Below are positions 15,391 to 24,986 of a stretch of 64,000 nucleotides of DNA, piece by piece. Source of the stretch: CBDBBY01 sp965203215 (lineage in GTDB: Bacteria; Pseudomonadota; Alphaproteobacteria; Rhodobacterales; Rhodobacteraceae). The position numbers and the translations under genes were made by a program. Location of the stretch: the NCBI GenBank assembly GCA_965203215.1, contig CBDBBY010000001.1, positions 2,480,001 to 2,544,000 of the forward strand. The letters are read 5' to 3'. The notes under the pieces were generated by a model. The model worked only from the letters and a program-made list of their open reading frames with translations. It was not told the origin of the DNA and did not search any database. The first letter of the stretch is position 1. Each line of letters starts with the position of its first letter.

Positions 15391-16611
15391 CTACAGGAGT
15401 TGAGAAAGAAACGTCCGGGCCGGAACGACAAGCGCGGAGTCTTTGAGCGCGAAACAGTCCGCATCAACATACTCTGCCTGCACCACGACCTGCATGGCGT
15501 ATGGTGCGCCCAAAAGTTTTTGAAACCGCTCCAGATCGGAGCTCAACCTGCCTTTGCTGAGTTTCGCCTCAACCAGAAGCCACGGCTCTTCATTCCGGAC
15601 GATTAGGAAATCAACCTCGCGTTTCTCTTTGTCCTGCAAGTAATGCATGCCGAATTTGCCCAAGCCCAGGTTGTTCCAGCCATCGACTGCTTTTATCAGG
15701 TGGCATGCCACGAATGTTTCGGCGCGGCTGCCGTCGTCGGCGACTTCCGCCCAATCGCGCAGGTACCATTTGGGCTCTTTGCGAAGAGAGCGCGGAATGC
15801 TTCTGTACCAAGGTTTCAAGGTAAAACCGAAATGGAAATCGCTCAATGTCTTGATCCACCTCCTTATCGTATCGACCGAAACCCGCACCTGCTTTGCAAG
15901 GCTGCTGTACCCCAACCGCTGTGCCGAGAGGCTGGCAAGCAAGGCCACCAATGATTCCAGCTGATAAATGTTTTGCACATTCGATAGATCGCGGATGTCT
16001 TCCCGCACCAGCTGCTCAAGACGGAGCGACTGCCACTGAAAAGTAAAATCGAGTTCGCGCCTCAAGAACGGTTCAGGATTGCCTCCGTGCTGCCAAAGGG
16101 CATCGAAGCTCGCTTCGTCAATTTGCCTGGGTTGGCGAAACAACCTATCAGGATCGGGCAGGTCTTGGGCGATGATCTCCGCGACGGAATACGGATGCAT
16201 CCTGTAAAGGAAATAGCGGCCCATAAGGCTGTCCCCGCCGCGACGGTAGACGTCCATACGGCTGCTGCCAGTCACAATTACCTGTGCTCTATCGGCGTAG
16301 ACATCGAAGAATCCTTTCAGGAACAATTTCCACCTCGGGTACTTGTGCAATTCGTCGAATAGAATAACCGGCTTTGCGCGAGTGAGCGTTTCCAAGCCTG
16401 CTCGCTTCGCAATCTGTGCTGGTCCCGTTAGGATGTCATCGCGATCATCTTGGTTGTCCCAGTTCAGGTACAAGTTTGCCTTTTTCCGACAGCAGGTGGT
16501 TTTGCCAACTTGCCGGGGGCCGCTGACAAAGGCCATTTGCCGGTTTTTGGCTAGATGCTTTGTCAGGATGGAGTCATAAATTCGAGGCGCAATTTCCATG
16601 TTGTTGACCAT
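15391..16611 (-). CDS. AAA family ATPase with C-terminal DUF4143 nuclease-like domain
   Basis: 406 residues of the large prokaryotic ATPase family pairing an AAA_14 domain with DUF4143. The Walker A motif is SGPRQVGKTTC (about residues 30-40), Walker B is VILFDELHKYP (about 82-92), and a sensor segment is VIVTGSSRMDVYRRGG. The C-terminal region ends with EVDFLIVRNEEPWLLVEAK, resembling the D-x(n)-E-x-K core of restriction-like nuclease folds. The function of the family is not established. The start may be 16611 or ATG at 16599. Its 5' end abuts the palindrome array, which may control it. Confidence 0.85.
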   Translation of the reverse strand: MVNNMEIAPRIYDSILTKHLAKNRQMAFVSGPRQVGKTTCCRKKANLYLNWDNQDDRDDILTGPAQIAKRAGLETLTRAKPVILFDELHKYPRWKLFLKGFFDVYADRAQVIVTGSSRMDVYRRGGDSLMGRYFLYRMHPYSVAEIIAQDLPDPDRLFRQPRQIDEASFDALWQHGGNPEPFLRRELDFTFQWQSLRLEQLVREDIRDLSNVQNIYQLESLVALLASLSAQRLGYSSLAKQVRVSVDTIRRWIKTLSDFHFGFTLKPWYRSIPRSLRKEPKWYLRDWAEVADDGSRAETFVACHLIKAVDGWNNLGLGKFGMHYLQDKEKREVDFLIVRNEEPWLLVEAKLSKGRLSSDLERFQKLLGAPYAMQVVVQAEYVDADCFALKDSALVVPARTFLSQLL

Positions 16612-16623
16612 TGTTCGTTCTTT

Positions 16624-17306
16624 CGCAATCTAGCAAAGACCATTATGCGGCCATCCGTAAATTGGTCAAGACCGTTTTGCGACGCATGAGAAAACAGTCG
16701 CATCAATGCGCCGACGCTTTCCTCCATCAACGGACCGGCTCCGTCCAAGCGCCCCCCGGTGCCTCACTGCGGCGGCAAGGCCGACCGTCAATCGCACTGT
16801 CGTAAACTGGTCGCGACCATATTGCGTGCAATCGTAAACTAGTCAAGACCGTTTTGCGCACAATCGTAATCTGGTCAAGACCATTATGCGGCTCTCCGCA
16901 GTTTGGTCGTGACCGTTTTGCGACGCATGAGAAAACGGTCGCATCAATGCGTCGGCGCTTTCCTCCATGAACGGACCGGCGCCGTCCAAGCGCCCCCCGG
17001 TGCCTCACTGCGGCGGCAAGGCCGACCGTCAATCGCACTGTCGGAATCCGGTCGGACCATATTGCGGGCGATCGTAATCTGGTCATGACCGTTTTGCGCA
17101 CAATCGTAATCTGGTCAAGACCATTATGCGGCTCTCCGCAGTTTGGTCGTGACCGTTTTCCGAGGCATGGGAAAACGGTCGCATCAGTGCGCCGGCGCTT
17201 TCCTCCATGAACGGACCGGCTTCGTCCAAGCGCGCGCCGGTGCCTTACTGCGGCGGCAGGGCCGACCGTCAATCGCACTGTCGGAATCCGGTCGGACCAT
17301 ATTGCG
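16624..17306. repeat. Array of eleven phased palindromes within ~241-bp tandem units
   Basis: Eleven copies of a 25/26-bp dyad start at 16624, 16656, 16801, 16833, 16865, 16897, 17042, 17073, 17105, 17137 and 17282. Each has left arm CGTAAwCTGGTC, a two-base centre (usually AA, CG or AT; none in the two 25-mers) and right arm GACCrTTTTGCG. The arms are about 9 of 12 positions complementary. Start-to-start distances are 32, 145, 32, 32, 32, 145, 31, 32, 32 and 145 bases, so the array is a larger 241-base unit (145+32+32+32) repeated. The 119-base segments between groups (for example 16682-16800 and 16923-17041) are themselves near-identical. A 218-codon minus-strand ORF across it is a by-product of the repeats. 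Confidence 0.9.
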
Positions 17307-17985
17307 GTGCATTGGATTTCGGATGAATCAGGAACATCTGCTCCAGCTTCAGGCGAATTCCGGGCTTGATGCTCGTTGCGCACTGCAAAATGGATATGGC
17401 AGGCATCGAAATGAGGCGGAGCAGTGAATTATTCCTGAACAAAAAGTTTTGCGCGTCGTTCATTGATCCGATTCTGCTCCCGCCGCTTGCCGGGACGTTC
17501 ATCGGTCGAGCAAGGACGCATGTGAAGACCAAGTCGGGCAATTTTACCGGTCCGGACTCGACTTCGGATGCCGAGGAACAAGAAGCATTCCCGCAAAATC
17601 GCATCCACCTCGGATTTGCGGAACCTGATCTTCGGACGAAACCGGACAGAACGCCCCTTAGCTGAACAAAAACATCAGGGGCGCTTTCGCATGCCGAATC
17701 ACACATGTGATCGGCAGGCCGGCAGTCAGCCGATGCCTGGAATGTCGTTGTTTTTTAGGATTTGCCAGCAATGATTTTGTTCAAATCAGCAATTGTCGCA
17801 ACTCTTGGCCGCGACTCCTGAATGCGAAAAGTGGAACAGGCTTCGGCCGAAGCTTTCGCATGGCCTGTCCGGCATTCCATCCTCGCAATCATGCCGCTGG
17901 CTGCTCAACAACGGCCCGAAAGCGACTGCCGGAAGTATATTCATCTTAAGTGGAATTTCACCATCGCGTGTTATAAGCCGAAGGC
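17307..17985. other. Intergenic upstream of parC, no gene recognised
   Basis: About 680 bases between the palindrome array and parC. Short ORFs on both strands lack recognisable motifs. One segment around 17400-17660 is open in several frames with Arg-rich composition, as expected of non-coding GC-rich DNA. The parC promoter should lie in the last 150 bases; no consensus was assigned. Confidence 0.4.
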
Positions 17986-20211
17986 ATGGCACAAGATTTA
18001 TTCGCAGTAGATGACGGCACGGAGTCGCTTCAAGAGGCGATCAAGGAGCGCTACCTGCAATATGCGCTGTCCACGATCATGGACCGCGCCCTTCCGGATG
18101 CCAGGGACGGATTGAAGCCTGTCCACAGGCGCATCCTTTACGCGATGCGCGAATTGAAGCTCCGCGCCGGCGGACCGTTCCGGAAATCGGCCAAGATCTC
18201 CGGCGATGTCATGGGCAATTTCCATCCGCACGGCGATCAGGCGATATACGACGCCCTTGTGCGCCTCGCTCAGGATTTCAACCTCAGATATCCGCTGGTC
18301 GACGGCCAAGGGAACTTCGGCAACATCGACGGCGACAATGCCGCGGCGGCCCGGTACACCGAAGCGCGATTGACCTCGGCCGCCGAAGCTTTGATGAACG
18401 GCCTGGACGAGGACGCGGTCGATTTCAGACCGAATTACGACGGCACTTTGACGGAGCCGGTCGTAATGCCGGCCTCCCTCCCGAACCTGCTCGCCAACGG
18501 CGCGAGCGGAATAGCGGTCGGAATGGCGACCGAAATCCCCCCGCACAATGTCGGCGAGCTTTGCGACGCCTGCTTGCATCTCGTCAAACATCCCGGCGCA
18601 AGCGACGAGAGTTTGGCGAAGCGCGTTCCGGGACCGGATTTTCCCACGGGCGGCGTCATTGTGGAGCCTCCGGACCAGATCTTCGCGGGCTATCGGGCCG
18701 GACGCGGAACGATACGGCTCCGGGCGAAATGGTCGGTTGAGAAGCTCGGACGAGCGCAATGGCAGGCCGTCGTCACCGAAATTCCGTACCAAGTCAAAAA
18801 GTCCAAACTGATCGAGCGCATCGCCTCGATGATCCAAGCCAAAAGGATTCCCGCAGTCGGCGATGTCCGCGATGAATCGGCCGACGATGTCCGGATCGTG
18901 ATCGAGCCGAAATCAAAAAACATCGATCCCGAAGTGCTGATGGAGTCCTTGTTCAGGAATTCCGATCTGGAGATCAAGTTCTCAATGAACATGAATGCCC
19001 TGATCGACGGCAGGACGCCGAAAGTCTGCTCGCTCAAGGAGCTGCTGGCGGCGTTCCTCAAGCATCGGCGCGAGGTCCTGCAGCGGCGGTCCAAGCACCG
19101 GCTGGGAAAGATCGATGCGAGGCTCGTGGTGCTCGAGGGCTATATCGTCGCCTATCTGAATCTGGATCGCGTGATCGAGATCATCAGATTCGAGGACGAT
19201 CCGAAGCAAGTTCTGATCGCCGAATTCGAATTGGTGGACGAGCAGGCGGAAGCCATCCTGAACATGCGGCTGCGCAATCTGCGAAAGCTGGAGGAAGCGG
19301 AGCTCAGAAGAGAGCGCGACGAGTTGATCTTTGAACGCGGCGAACTTGATGATCTGTTGAATGATGAAGAACTTCAGTGGAAACGGATCGGTTCCGATTT
19401 GACGGAGGTCAAGAAAATATTCGGTCGCGCGGGGCCCGGCGGCGCGAGACGGACCGAATTCGCCGAAGCGCCGCAAATCGACGATCTGGCCCCGGAGACA
19501 TTGATTGAGCGCGAGCCTGCGACGGTCATCTGCTCGAAGACGGGCTGGACGCGAGTTATGAAGGGCGCCGTTCCGCTGGATCAGGAATTCAAATATCGCG
19601 ACGGCGACGAAGGGCGCTTCGTTTTCCATGCGGAAACGACCGACAAGTTGCTGCTGCTAGGAACGAACGGACGGTTTTATACGCTGCCTGTCTCTTCGCT
19701 TCCGGGAGGAAGGGGTTTGGGCGAGCCAATCAGAGTCATGGTCGATTTGCCGAACGAAGCCGATATCGCCGCTCTCTTTCCTTATCGGTCCGGCCGCAAG
19801 CTGATCGTCGCGACCGCCGGCGGCTACGGATTTGTCGTCGAGGAGGACGGAGTTCTGGCGGGCACGAAGAACGGCAAGCAAGTGCTGAATGTGCGCGATC
19901 CGGACAAAGCTGCGTTCTGCGTTCCGGTAGAGGGCGACCGCGTCGCGTTGATCGGCGACAACCGCAGATTGCTGATCATCTCAGTGGAAGACCTGCCGGA
20001 AATGCCTCGCGGCAGGGGCGTGCGAATGCAAAGATTCAAGACGGGCGGTCTTTCAGATCTCAAAGTGTTCAGGGAAGAGGACGGCTTGCAATGGATGGAT
20101 CCCGCCGGCCGAACCCGAACAGAGAAGCCGATTGAGGATTGGATCAGCAAACGCGGGAATGCGGGCCGGTCGCCGCCTCGCGGCTTTCCGCGATCGAACA
20201 AATTCACCTGA
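17986..20211 (+). CDS. parC: DNA topoisomerase IV subunit A
   Basis: ParC forms the cleavage subunit of topoisomerase IV, which decatenates daughter chromosomes. Length 741 residues. Landmarks: LKPVHRRILYAM, GNFHPHGDQAIYDALVRLAQ (quinolone-determining region), YPLVDGQGNFGNIDGD and the catalytic tyrosine in AAAARYTEARLT (Tyr124). The positions equivalent to E. coli ParC Ser80 and Glu84 are Gln85 and Asp89. The C-terminal half has beta-pinwheel repeats rather than GyrA-box GQRGG motifs, which supports ParC over GyrA. parE is not in the window. Confidence 0.95.
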   Translation: MAQDLFAVDDGTESLQEAIKERYLQYALSTIMDRALPDARDGLKPVHRRILYAMRELKLRAGGPFRKSAKISGDVMGNFHPHGDQAIYDALVRLAQDFNLRYPLVDGQGNFGNIDGDNAAAARYTEARLTSAAEALMNGLDEDAVDFRPNYDGTLTEPVVMPASLPNLLANGASGIAVGMATEIPPHNVGELCDACLHLVKHPGASDESLAKRVPGPDFPTGGVIVEPPDQIFAGYRAGRGTIRLRAKWSVEKLGRAQWQAVVTEIPYQVKKSKLIERIASMIQAKRIPAVGDVRDESADDVRIVIEPKSKNIDPEVLMESLFRNSDLEIKFSMNMNALIDGRTPKVCSLKELLAAFLKHRREVLQRRSKHRLGKIDARLVVLEGYIVAYLNLDRVIEIIRFEDDPKQVLIAEFELVDEQAEAILNMRLRNLRKLEEAELRRERDELIFERGELDDLLNDEELQWKRIGSDLTEVKKIFGRAGPGGARRTEFAEAPQIDDLAPETLIEREPATVICSKTGWTRVMKGAVPLDQEFKYRDGDEGRFVFHAETTDKLLLLGTNGRFYTLPVSSLPGGRGLGEPIRVMVDLPNEADIAALFPYRSGRKLIVATAGGYGFVVEEDGVLAGTKNGKQVLNVRDPDKAAFCVPVEGDRVALIGDNRRLLIISVEDLPEMPRGRGVRMQRFKTGGLSDLKVFREEDGLQWMDPAGRTRTEKPIEDWISKRGNAGRSPPRGFPRSNKFT

Positions 20212-20238
20212 AGCGCCGCGGCGCGCGCGATGAATTTT

Positions 20239-21618
20239 TCAAACGGGTTCGGCTCGCAGCCAAACTCCGCCTTGCGGTCGGAGCGTTAGAATCATGACGG
20301 GCTCCGGCTCCCGGCCGGCAACCGGAACAAACCGGAATCTCGAAATGAGCGACGCGAGCACGATCGTCGCCTCCATCATGGCGAAGTTCGCTCCGATGCA
20401 TATGCGCGGCCCGCCGCCGAACGGAATGTATGCGAATTTGTCCATGGCTCGCGGCTCGGCGAATCGGTCCGGGTTGAACTGATCGGGATCGTCCCAATGG
20501 CAGACGTTTCTTTGAAGCGCGTAAATGGGAAGCAGGATCATGTCGCCGGGCCGGATGGTCCTGCCCCAAATTTCGTCCGGTTCTCGCGCGACGCGAGCGA
20601 GCAGTCCGGCTGGCGGATAGAGCCTGAGGGATTCTTCAATCACGCGTCGCGTCAAAATGAGGCCGTCCACATCCGCCGCCCCTGCCAGCCGTCCGTTCAG
20701 GACTGTTTTCGCTTCGATCCGCGCCTGCTCCTGAACAGCCGGGTCGAATGCGACCAGATAAAGAGACCAAGACAATGCAAGAGCGGTCGTTTCGTGGCCC
20801 GCCACGATGAACGTAAGCAAATTGTCGCGGAGTTCGGCCGCGTTCATTCTGCGTCCTGATTTCGGGTCTTCGCCGCTGCCCAGAAGGCTCAACAGGTCAA
20901 GGCGGTCCGAATCAGGCTCGGCCATTCGCAGAGCGATCGCCTTGTCGGCCACTTCCCTCATTTCTCGAATCGAGTTCGTCCGCACCAATCGGCCGAACCG
21001 CGGGATCCAAGAAGGCGCGCCGATAACGTCGAGAAACGAAACCCGCGCGGTCTGGTCGATGTAGCTCTCGATGGCGCGATGGACGACGTCGCCGTCGATC
21101 ATGCCGCCTCCCGAAAATGTGACTTTGCTGATCACTTCGAACGTCGATGCGACCATTTCCGCATGCATGTCGATCGGCCGGCCGGAGGCCGCCGCCACTC
21201 GATCCACCGAATTTTTCGCGGCGGCGGACATGATCGGAGCAAGTTCGCGCACGTTCCGGCTCGCGAACACAGGCGCGGCGGCGCGGCGTTGCCAAAGCCA
21301 ATGCGCTCCCTCGGCGATGAACAGGCTCTCGCCTATCCCGGGCCGCAGGATGTTTTTCACGTGATCTGATTTCGGGTAGGCTTCCGGACGCTCGCGCAGG
21401 ATGCGTTTCACGCCGGCGGGGTCCATCACCATATGCCAGCGCTTGATGGTTCGGCCCGATACCATCGGTTGTCGAGTCGCGAGTTCCGGGATGATTTCGA
21501 GGAGATTCCGCCTTGCGGTCCGAACGATATTCGGAATGCTCAGAGGCGTCTTGGCAAGTGCGGCGCGAACCGGTTTCGGCCGCGAGTATGGCGAATTCTG
21601 GTTCATCTCCGACTTCAT
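20239..21618 (-). CDS. Cytochrome P450
   Basis: Heme-thiolate monooxygenase of about 459 residues. Motifs: I-helix AGHETTALALSW (oxygen activation), K-helix EESLR, and the heme-ligand loop FGGGPRICIGANFA with the proximal Cys. The open frame extends to 21837, but the upstream part overlaps a lipoprotein gene on the other strand. ATG at 21618 or 21606 is more plausible. The soluble sequence without an N-terminal anchor fits a bacterial class I P450. Similarity in style to the CYP1xx hydroxylase groups cannot be refined by eye. No ferredoxin partner is adjacent. Confidence 0.9.
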   Translation of the reverse strand: MKSEMNQNSPYSRPKPVRAALAKTPLSIPNIVRTARRNLLEIIPELATRQPMVSGRTIKRWHMVMDPAGVKRILRERPEAYPKSDHVKNILRPGIGESLFIAEGAHWLWQRRAAAPVFASRNVRELAPIMSAAAKNSVDRVAAASGRPIDMHAEMVASTFEVISKVTFSGGGMIDGDVVHRAIESYIDQTARVSFLDVIGAPSWIPRFGRLVRTNSIREMREVADKAIALRMAEPDSDRLDLLSLLGSGEDPKSGRRMNAAELRDNLLTFIVAGHETTALALSWSLYLVAFDPAVQEQARIEAKTVLNGRLAGAADVDGLILTRRVIEESLRLYPPAGLLARVAREPDEIWGRTIRPGDMILLPIYALQRNVCHWDDPDQFNPDRFAEPRAMDKFAYIPFGGGPRICIGANFAMMEATIVLASLISRFRFVPVAGREPEPVMILTLRPQGGVWLRAEPV

Positions 21619-21720
21619 TCCTGAGCAAAGACAAGATATATCACCACCCCCGAATTCGGCAACGCTGCGCTGCCGTCCGGATATTGATTCATGGCGAGTC
21701 GAACCGAAGGAATTGGCAAG

Positions 21721-22272
21721 ATGAGATTGACCCGGGCAAGTGCGGCCCTTCCATTTGCATTGTTTCTGCTCGCTTGTTCCAATCAAGCCGAATTGGATCC
21801 GAATCCGGCGCCGTTCGGAGATTTCAAGCTGGGCCATGCGGTTGTCGCTGCGAAAGGATCCAGCGTCGCGCCGGGATCTCGAGAGGTCACCGCAGAGGAG
21901 TTGGAGGCGCCGCTGCAGGAAGCCATTGAAAGGAGACTGGGACGGTATTCAGGCGGGAACTTCTACCACGTCACCGTTGCAATCCAAGGATACTTCATCA
22001 GTCCCGGCGGGATTCCGGTTGTGGCGTCGCCGAGTTCGGCATGGGTATTGAGGGTAACGGTCTGGGATGATGCTTCCGGCACAAAACTTGACCCGTCGCC
22101 GCATATTCTGCCGATTTCCGAACCGTTTTCGGCTGAAACAGTAATCGGCTCCGGATTGACGCGCACGAAGCACGAACAGATCAATGCGCTTTCCGAGAAA
22201 TCGGCGCAAGTGATCGAAAACTGGCTTCGTTCGGACGGCGGCCCGATCCTGCCGAGCGGGGACGAGTCGTAA
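21721..22272 (+). CDS. Putative lipoprotein of unknown function
   Basis: 183 residues from ATG 21721 (GGAA upstream). The N-terminus is a signal peptide with lipobox LLAC (Cys19), so the mature protein should be lipid-anchored in the envelope. The rest is a soluble domain with alternating strand pattern (FYHVTVAIQGYFIS, AWVLRVTVWDDASG) and a helix near the C-terminus (HEQINALSEKSAQVIENWL). The family is not recognised. It is divergent from the P450 gene and directly upstream of tRNA-Trp. Confidence 0.75.
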   Translation: MRLTRASAALPFALFLLACSNQAELDPNPAPFGDFKLGHAVVAAKGSSVAPGSREVTAEELEAPLQEAIERRLGRYSGGNFYHVTVAIQGYFISPGGIPVVASPSSAWVLRVTVWDDASGTKLDPSPHILPISEPFSAETVIGSGLTRTKHEQINALSEKSAQVIENWLRSDGGPILPSGDES

Positions 22273-22321
22273 ATTCCGCTTGCACGGAAATATCCGGCGG
22301 CATAATATTCAATTCTTCCGC

Positions 22322-22397
22322 AGGGGTGTAGCTCAGTTGGTAGAGCACCGGTCTCCAAAACCGGTTGTCGTGGGTTCGAGTCCCTCCGCCCCTGCCA
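22322..22397 (+). tRNA. tRNA-Trp (CCA anticodon)
   Basis: A 76-base cloverleaf: acceptor AGGGGTG pairs with CGCCCCT (one G-T pair), D arm GCTC-GAGC, anticodon stem CCGGT/ACCGG around loop CTCCAAA (anticodon CCA), T arm GTGGGTTCGAGTCC, and an encoded CCA end. In many alphaproteobacteria tRNA-Trp sits directly before secE; here it is 12 kb away. Confidence 0.97.
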
Positions 22398-23006
22398 TTT
22401 TCCCCACGAGTTCGGACTGCGAAGAACCAATTCGCTTGACGATCATGAAGAGCAGTCATTCACGCCTTGAGCGCGCCGTATCCAAGTCGGCGCAAGATCG
22501 GGTCAGATTGTGTTTCAATCAACTCCAGAATGAGTTTCCAAGCAACGATCTCCGCTTATCGGATTGTAATTCGTCAAATCCCTTGCCGGCGCGACCTCCG
22601 CGCGGCGCGCAAATTCCCTGTGTCCGACAGAAGGTTGATTCAGAACTGAATTGCTGGTCCGAAGTCGACTTCGGCAGCGCACTAATCCGGCAGCGGCGGG
22701 TTTCCCGTCCATTCATCGAAATTCCAGAAATTTTCCGTCATGAATTTCTGCTGTCAATAGGCATGCAAAATAGCCCGCTACGGGAGTGGACCTGATCAGC
22801 GACCTGCTTGGCTGCGGCAATCGCAAATCACCCACCGCTGCGCCGCTCTGTCAACGGTCCGCACATCGCCGTCTCAAACCGCGTCGCCAACGGAACCGCA
22901 GGCGCAGTGGCATGAATTGCCGACATTCATCTCCGTTTTGCGATTGGCTCAGCTGTCATGGCGAAGCAGATTCAGGAACTGGGAATCCAAAAGTCGGTTG
23001 CTGCCG
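22398..23006. other. Intergenic, no gene recognised
   Basis: 609 bases after tRNA-Trp. No intact ORF with recognisable motifs. Near 22850-23040 the plus strand reads HIAVSNRVANGTAGAVA, an in-frame stop, then a second open stretch (MAKQIQELGIQKSVAAAIV), which may be a decayed coding sequence. The base of tRNA genes is a common integration site, but no integrase or attachment repeat was seen. Confidence 0.4.
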
Positions 23007-24986
23007 CTATCGTGCTGACAGCGTCTTCTCCATTTCTTTATGAAACCTTCGCTCGCCCGGCAGCAGTTCTATCGCCCGGCTATAGGCTTCTTTGACGTCT
23101 CCGACCGGCGCCCGCAGCCAGTTGCGCGCTCGCGCCAAGTCACGCCAAGCCCATGCGCGGCGGGTCGGCGAAGTATCGAGTTGAATGACGCGCTCCAGCA
23201 ACTCCCGAGCCTCCATGAGAAACCGCCGGTTCGAATTGCGCTGTCTTTGACGGTGCGCTTCGGTCGCTAGCCAGAGCTTCGTCTGAGCGAACTCATGCAG
23301 TGCCCGAGGATCGTCATATACGGCATCCCCGGCGCGCTCGAAATACCGGTGCGCGACGCGGGATTCCTTAACGCGCCGGGCCAGAATGGCCGTGTCTATA
23401 GCATCCCGGCCGAGCGGTGCAGACCGTCGTCGTCTCTTCTTGAGCAGTTGTCGCGCTTTAATCTCATCGCCTGCCTCCGCGAGCACTTCGATCATTGTAT
23501 TCGCAATGTGGGAAATGACGTTTTCCGTCCCTTCCGCCTCGACAATTCTCAGTACTTCCTCGGCGCGGTCAAGCTTGTCGACCTCCGCGTACGCGCGCAC
23601 CATCTCGGAGGCGAGGACCGCCGAAGCCTGGTTGGACTTCCACGCGGCCTCAATGCGACGGAGAGCTTCTTGAGGCTCTCCCAATGCACGCAAATGCGCC
23701 GCATCCCGCAATGCAGACAGCGCTCCGAACTCCGGATGGGCAGGCAACGTAGCTTGGAAAAATGTTCGCTGCTCATCGAATTCAAATTGGGGTTGTGGCG
23801 AACCGTTATTTTCCATCGCCTGAAACACTTTCGGCAGACCGGTGAGCCGTCCCTCCGCCAGCCCCAGATCCTTCAAGAATTCTCCGATGCGGCGATTGCG
23901 GGCAGGCACCGCCCGAACTCGCGCACCGGGAATCAGGTGTCGGGCTTCGATTCCCGCAACCGGCCCGGGATAACTGATAACCTCGATGCGGTCCGGATAG
24001 AGATAGACTTTGGTGGGCTCCGGCTGGTCTACGTCGTAGCTCCTGTGATAAACTGCGTTGACAAGGATTTCGCGCAGCGCTGGCAACGGATAACTGACCC
24101 AGCTGCGGATCTGGCTCCGATGCCGCTGTTTCTGCAGGTGGAATGCCGAAAAGTTTTCAAGATAATTCAGGCAGTCGCGAAGCTGGTCCAGAAGAGTCCC
24201 GCTGAAAGTCCTCTCCTCCTGTATATCGCCCGCTCGATCTGCGGCGAACTGCACAACCTCAATTTTTGCTCCCCGGAACCATTTCGTGGGATCACTTGAA
24301 AACAGCAGGAGACCCACGTTGCGAGGCACCTCGTGATCATTGACCTTCATAGAAATCCGCATGCGCCGATAAACTTCCCGAGCATCCGGCTCATTGAGAA
24401 GTCCGCTTCGTCTATCGTGCAGGAATTCGCGGACCCTTGCCTCACGCAGATCCTCGACTTGTGCATCAAAAGCCCGGCGGTCATCCCAAGGAACCCGTGC
24501 AGTTTGCTGGATAAGGCCGCGAAGCAGATCACCGCGCTGTCCAGCGTCGACGGTCTCGGAACCTAGACGAACCCAATATTGTCCGGATCGACGACCATTC
24601 TCGGGTGCGCGATGCGGCCTCATTTCGCTCGCCGGCGCCCAAACCACCAGGATTTGTCGGTCTCCCACGACTTCTGGCGACAGAATGGGTGAATAGGAAG
24701 GGTCGAGTCGGTTGCAGTGTCCGCGGATCCACTTTTGCGCAGCCTCGACTTGCTCCGTTGGCAATCCGGAAGGCGGCAGGACCGCCCGTCCTTCCTGCTC
24801 ATCAACGCCGATGACAACGTATCCGCCGTTCAGGTTGTGGTAATCATTGGCGAACGCACAGATCGTCTTGAGCACTTGGGGGCCTGTCGTCTGCGGATCC
24901 CACGATGCTTTGAACTCCACCCGTTCCGACTCTACACTGCGGCAATAGAGAAGGTCATCAAGGTTGATCGCAAGAATTGTACTCAT
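23007..24986 (-). CDS. AlbA_2/Schlafen-type putative DNA-binding protein with C-terminal helical repeats
   Basis: About 659 residues from ATG 24986. The N-terminal domain resembles AlbA_2 (Schlafen AAA_4): SVESERVEFKASWD, CAFANDYHNLNGGYVVIGVD and YWVRLGSETVDA are the family signatures. A middle region with REILVNAVYHRSYD and RIEVISYPGPV matches the ATP-binding, GHKL-like half typical of COG2865 proteins. From about residue 450 the protein is helical with TPR-like pairs (ALRRIEAAWKSNQASAVLA, YAEVDKLDRAEEVLRIVEAE). COG2865 proteins are predicted transcriptional regulators; Schlafen-like proteins also occur in defence. The TPR extension is less common. Function uncertain. Confidence 0.8.
   Translation of the reverse strand: MSTILAINLDDLLYCRSVESERVEFKASWDPQTTGPQVLKTICAFANDYHNLNGGYVVIGVDEQEGRAVLPPSGLPTEQVEAAQKWIRGHCNRLDPSYSPILSPEVVGDRQILVVWAPASEMRPHRAPENGRRSGQYWVRLGSETVDAGQRGDLLRGLIQQTARVPWDDRRAFDAQVEDLREARVREFLHDRRSGLLNEPDAREVYRRMRISMKVNDHEVPRNVGLLLFSSDPTKWFRGAKIEVVQFAADRAGDIQEERTFSGTLLDQLRDCLNYLENFSAFHLQKQRHRSQIRSWVSYPLPALREILVNAVYHRSYDVDQPEPTKVYLYPDRIEVISYPGPVAGIEARHLIPGARVRAVPARNRRIGEFLKDLGLAEGRLTGLPKVFQAMENNGSPQPQFEFDEQRTFFQATLPAHPEFGALSALRDAAHLRALGEPQEALRRIEAAWKSNQASAVLASEMVRAYAEVDKLDRAEEVLRIVEAEGTENVISHIANTMIEVLAEAGDEIKARQLLKKRRRRSAPLGRDAIDTAILARRVKESRVAHRYFERAGDAVYDDPRALHEFAQTKLWLATEAHRQRQRNSNRRFLMEARELLERVIQLDTSPTRRAWAWRDLARARNWLRAPVGDVKEAYSRAIELLPGERRFHKEMEKTLSAR

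Noticed and set aside
16624..17306. CRISPR array
   Set aside because: The repeats are dyads separated by only about six bases within groups, and the longer inter-group segments are themselves repeated rather than unique spacers. No cas gene is near.
16727..17383. A 218-codon minus-strand repeat protein in the palindrome array
   Set aside because: Its repeats only mirror the DNA repeat; there is no sensible start region or domain, and the palindromes explain the structure.
22322..22397. Integration site at tRNA-Trp
   Set aside because: No duplicate of the tRNA 3' end and no integrase were seen in the next several kilobases.
22850..23040. Possible broken gene after tRNA-Trp
   Set aside because: Two short open stretches with an internal stop and no recognised family; kept only as a note in the intergenic entry.
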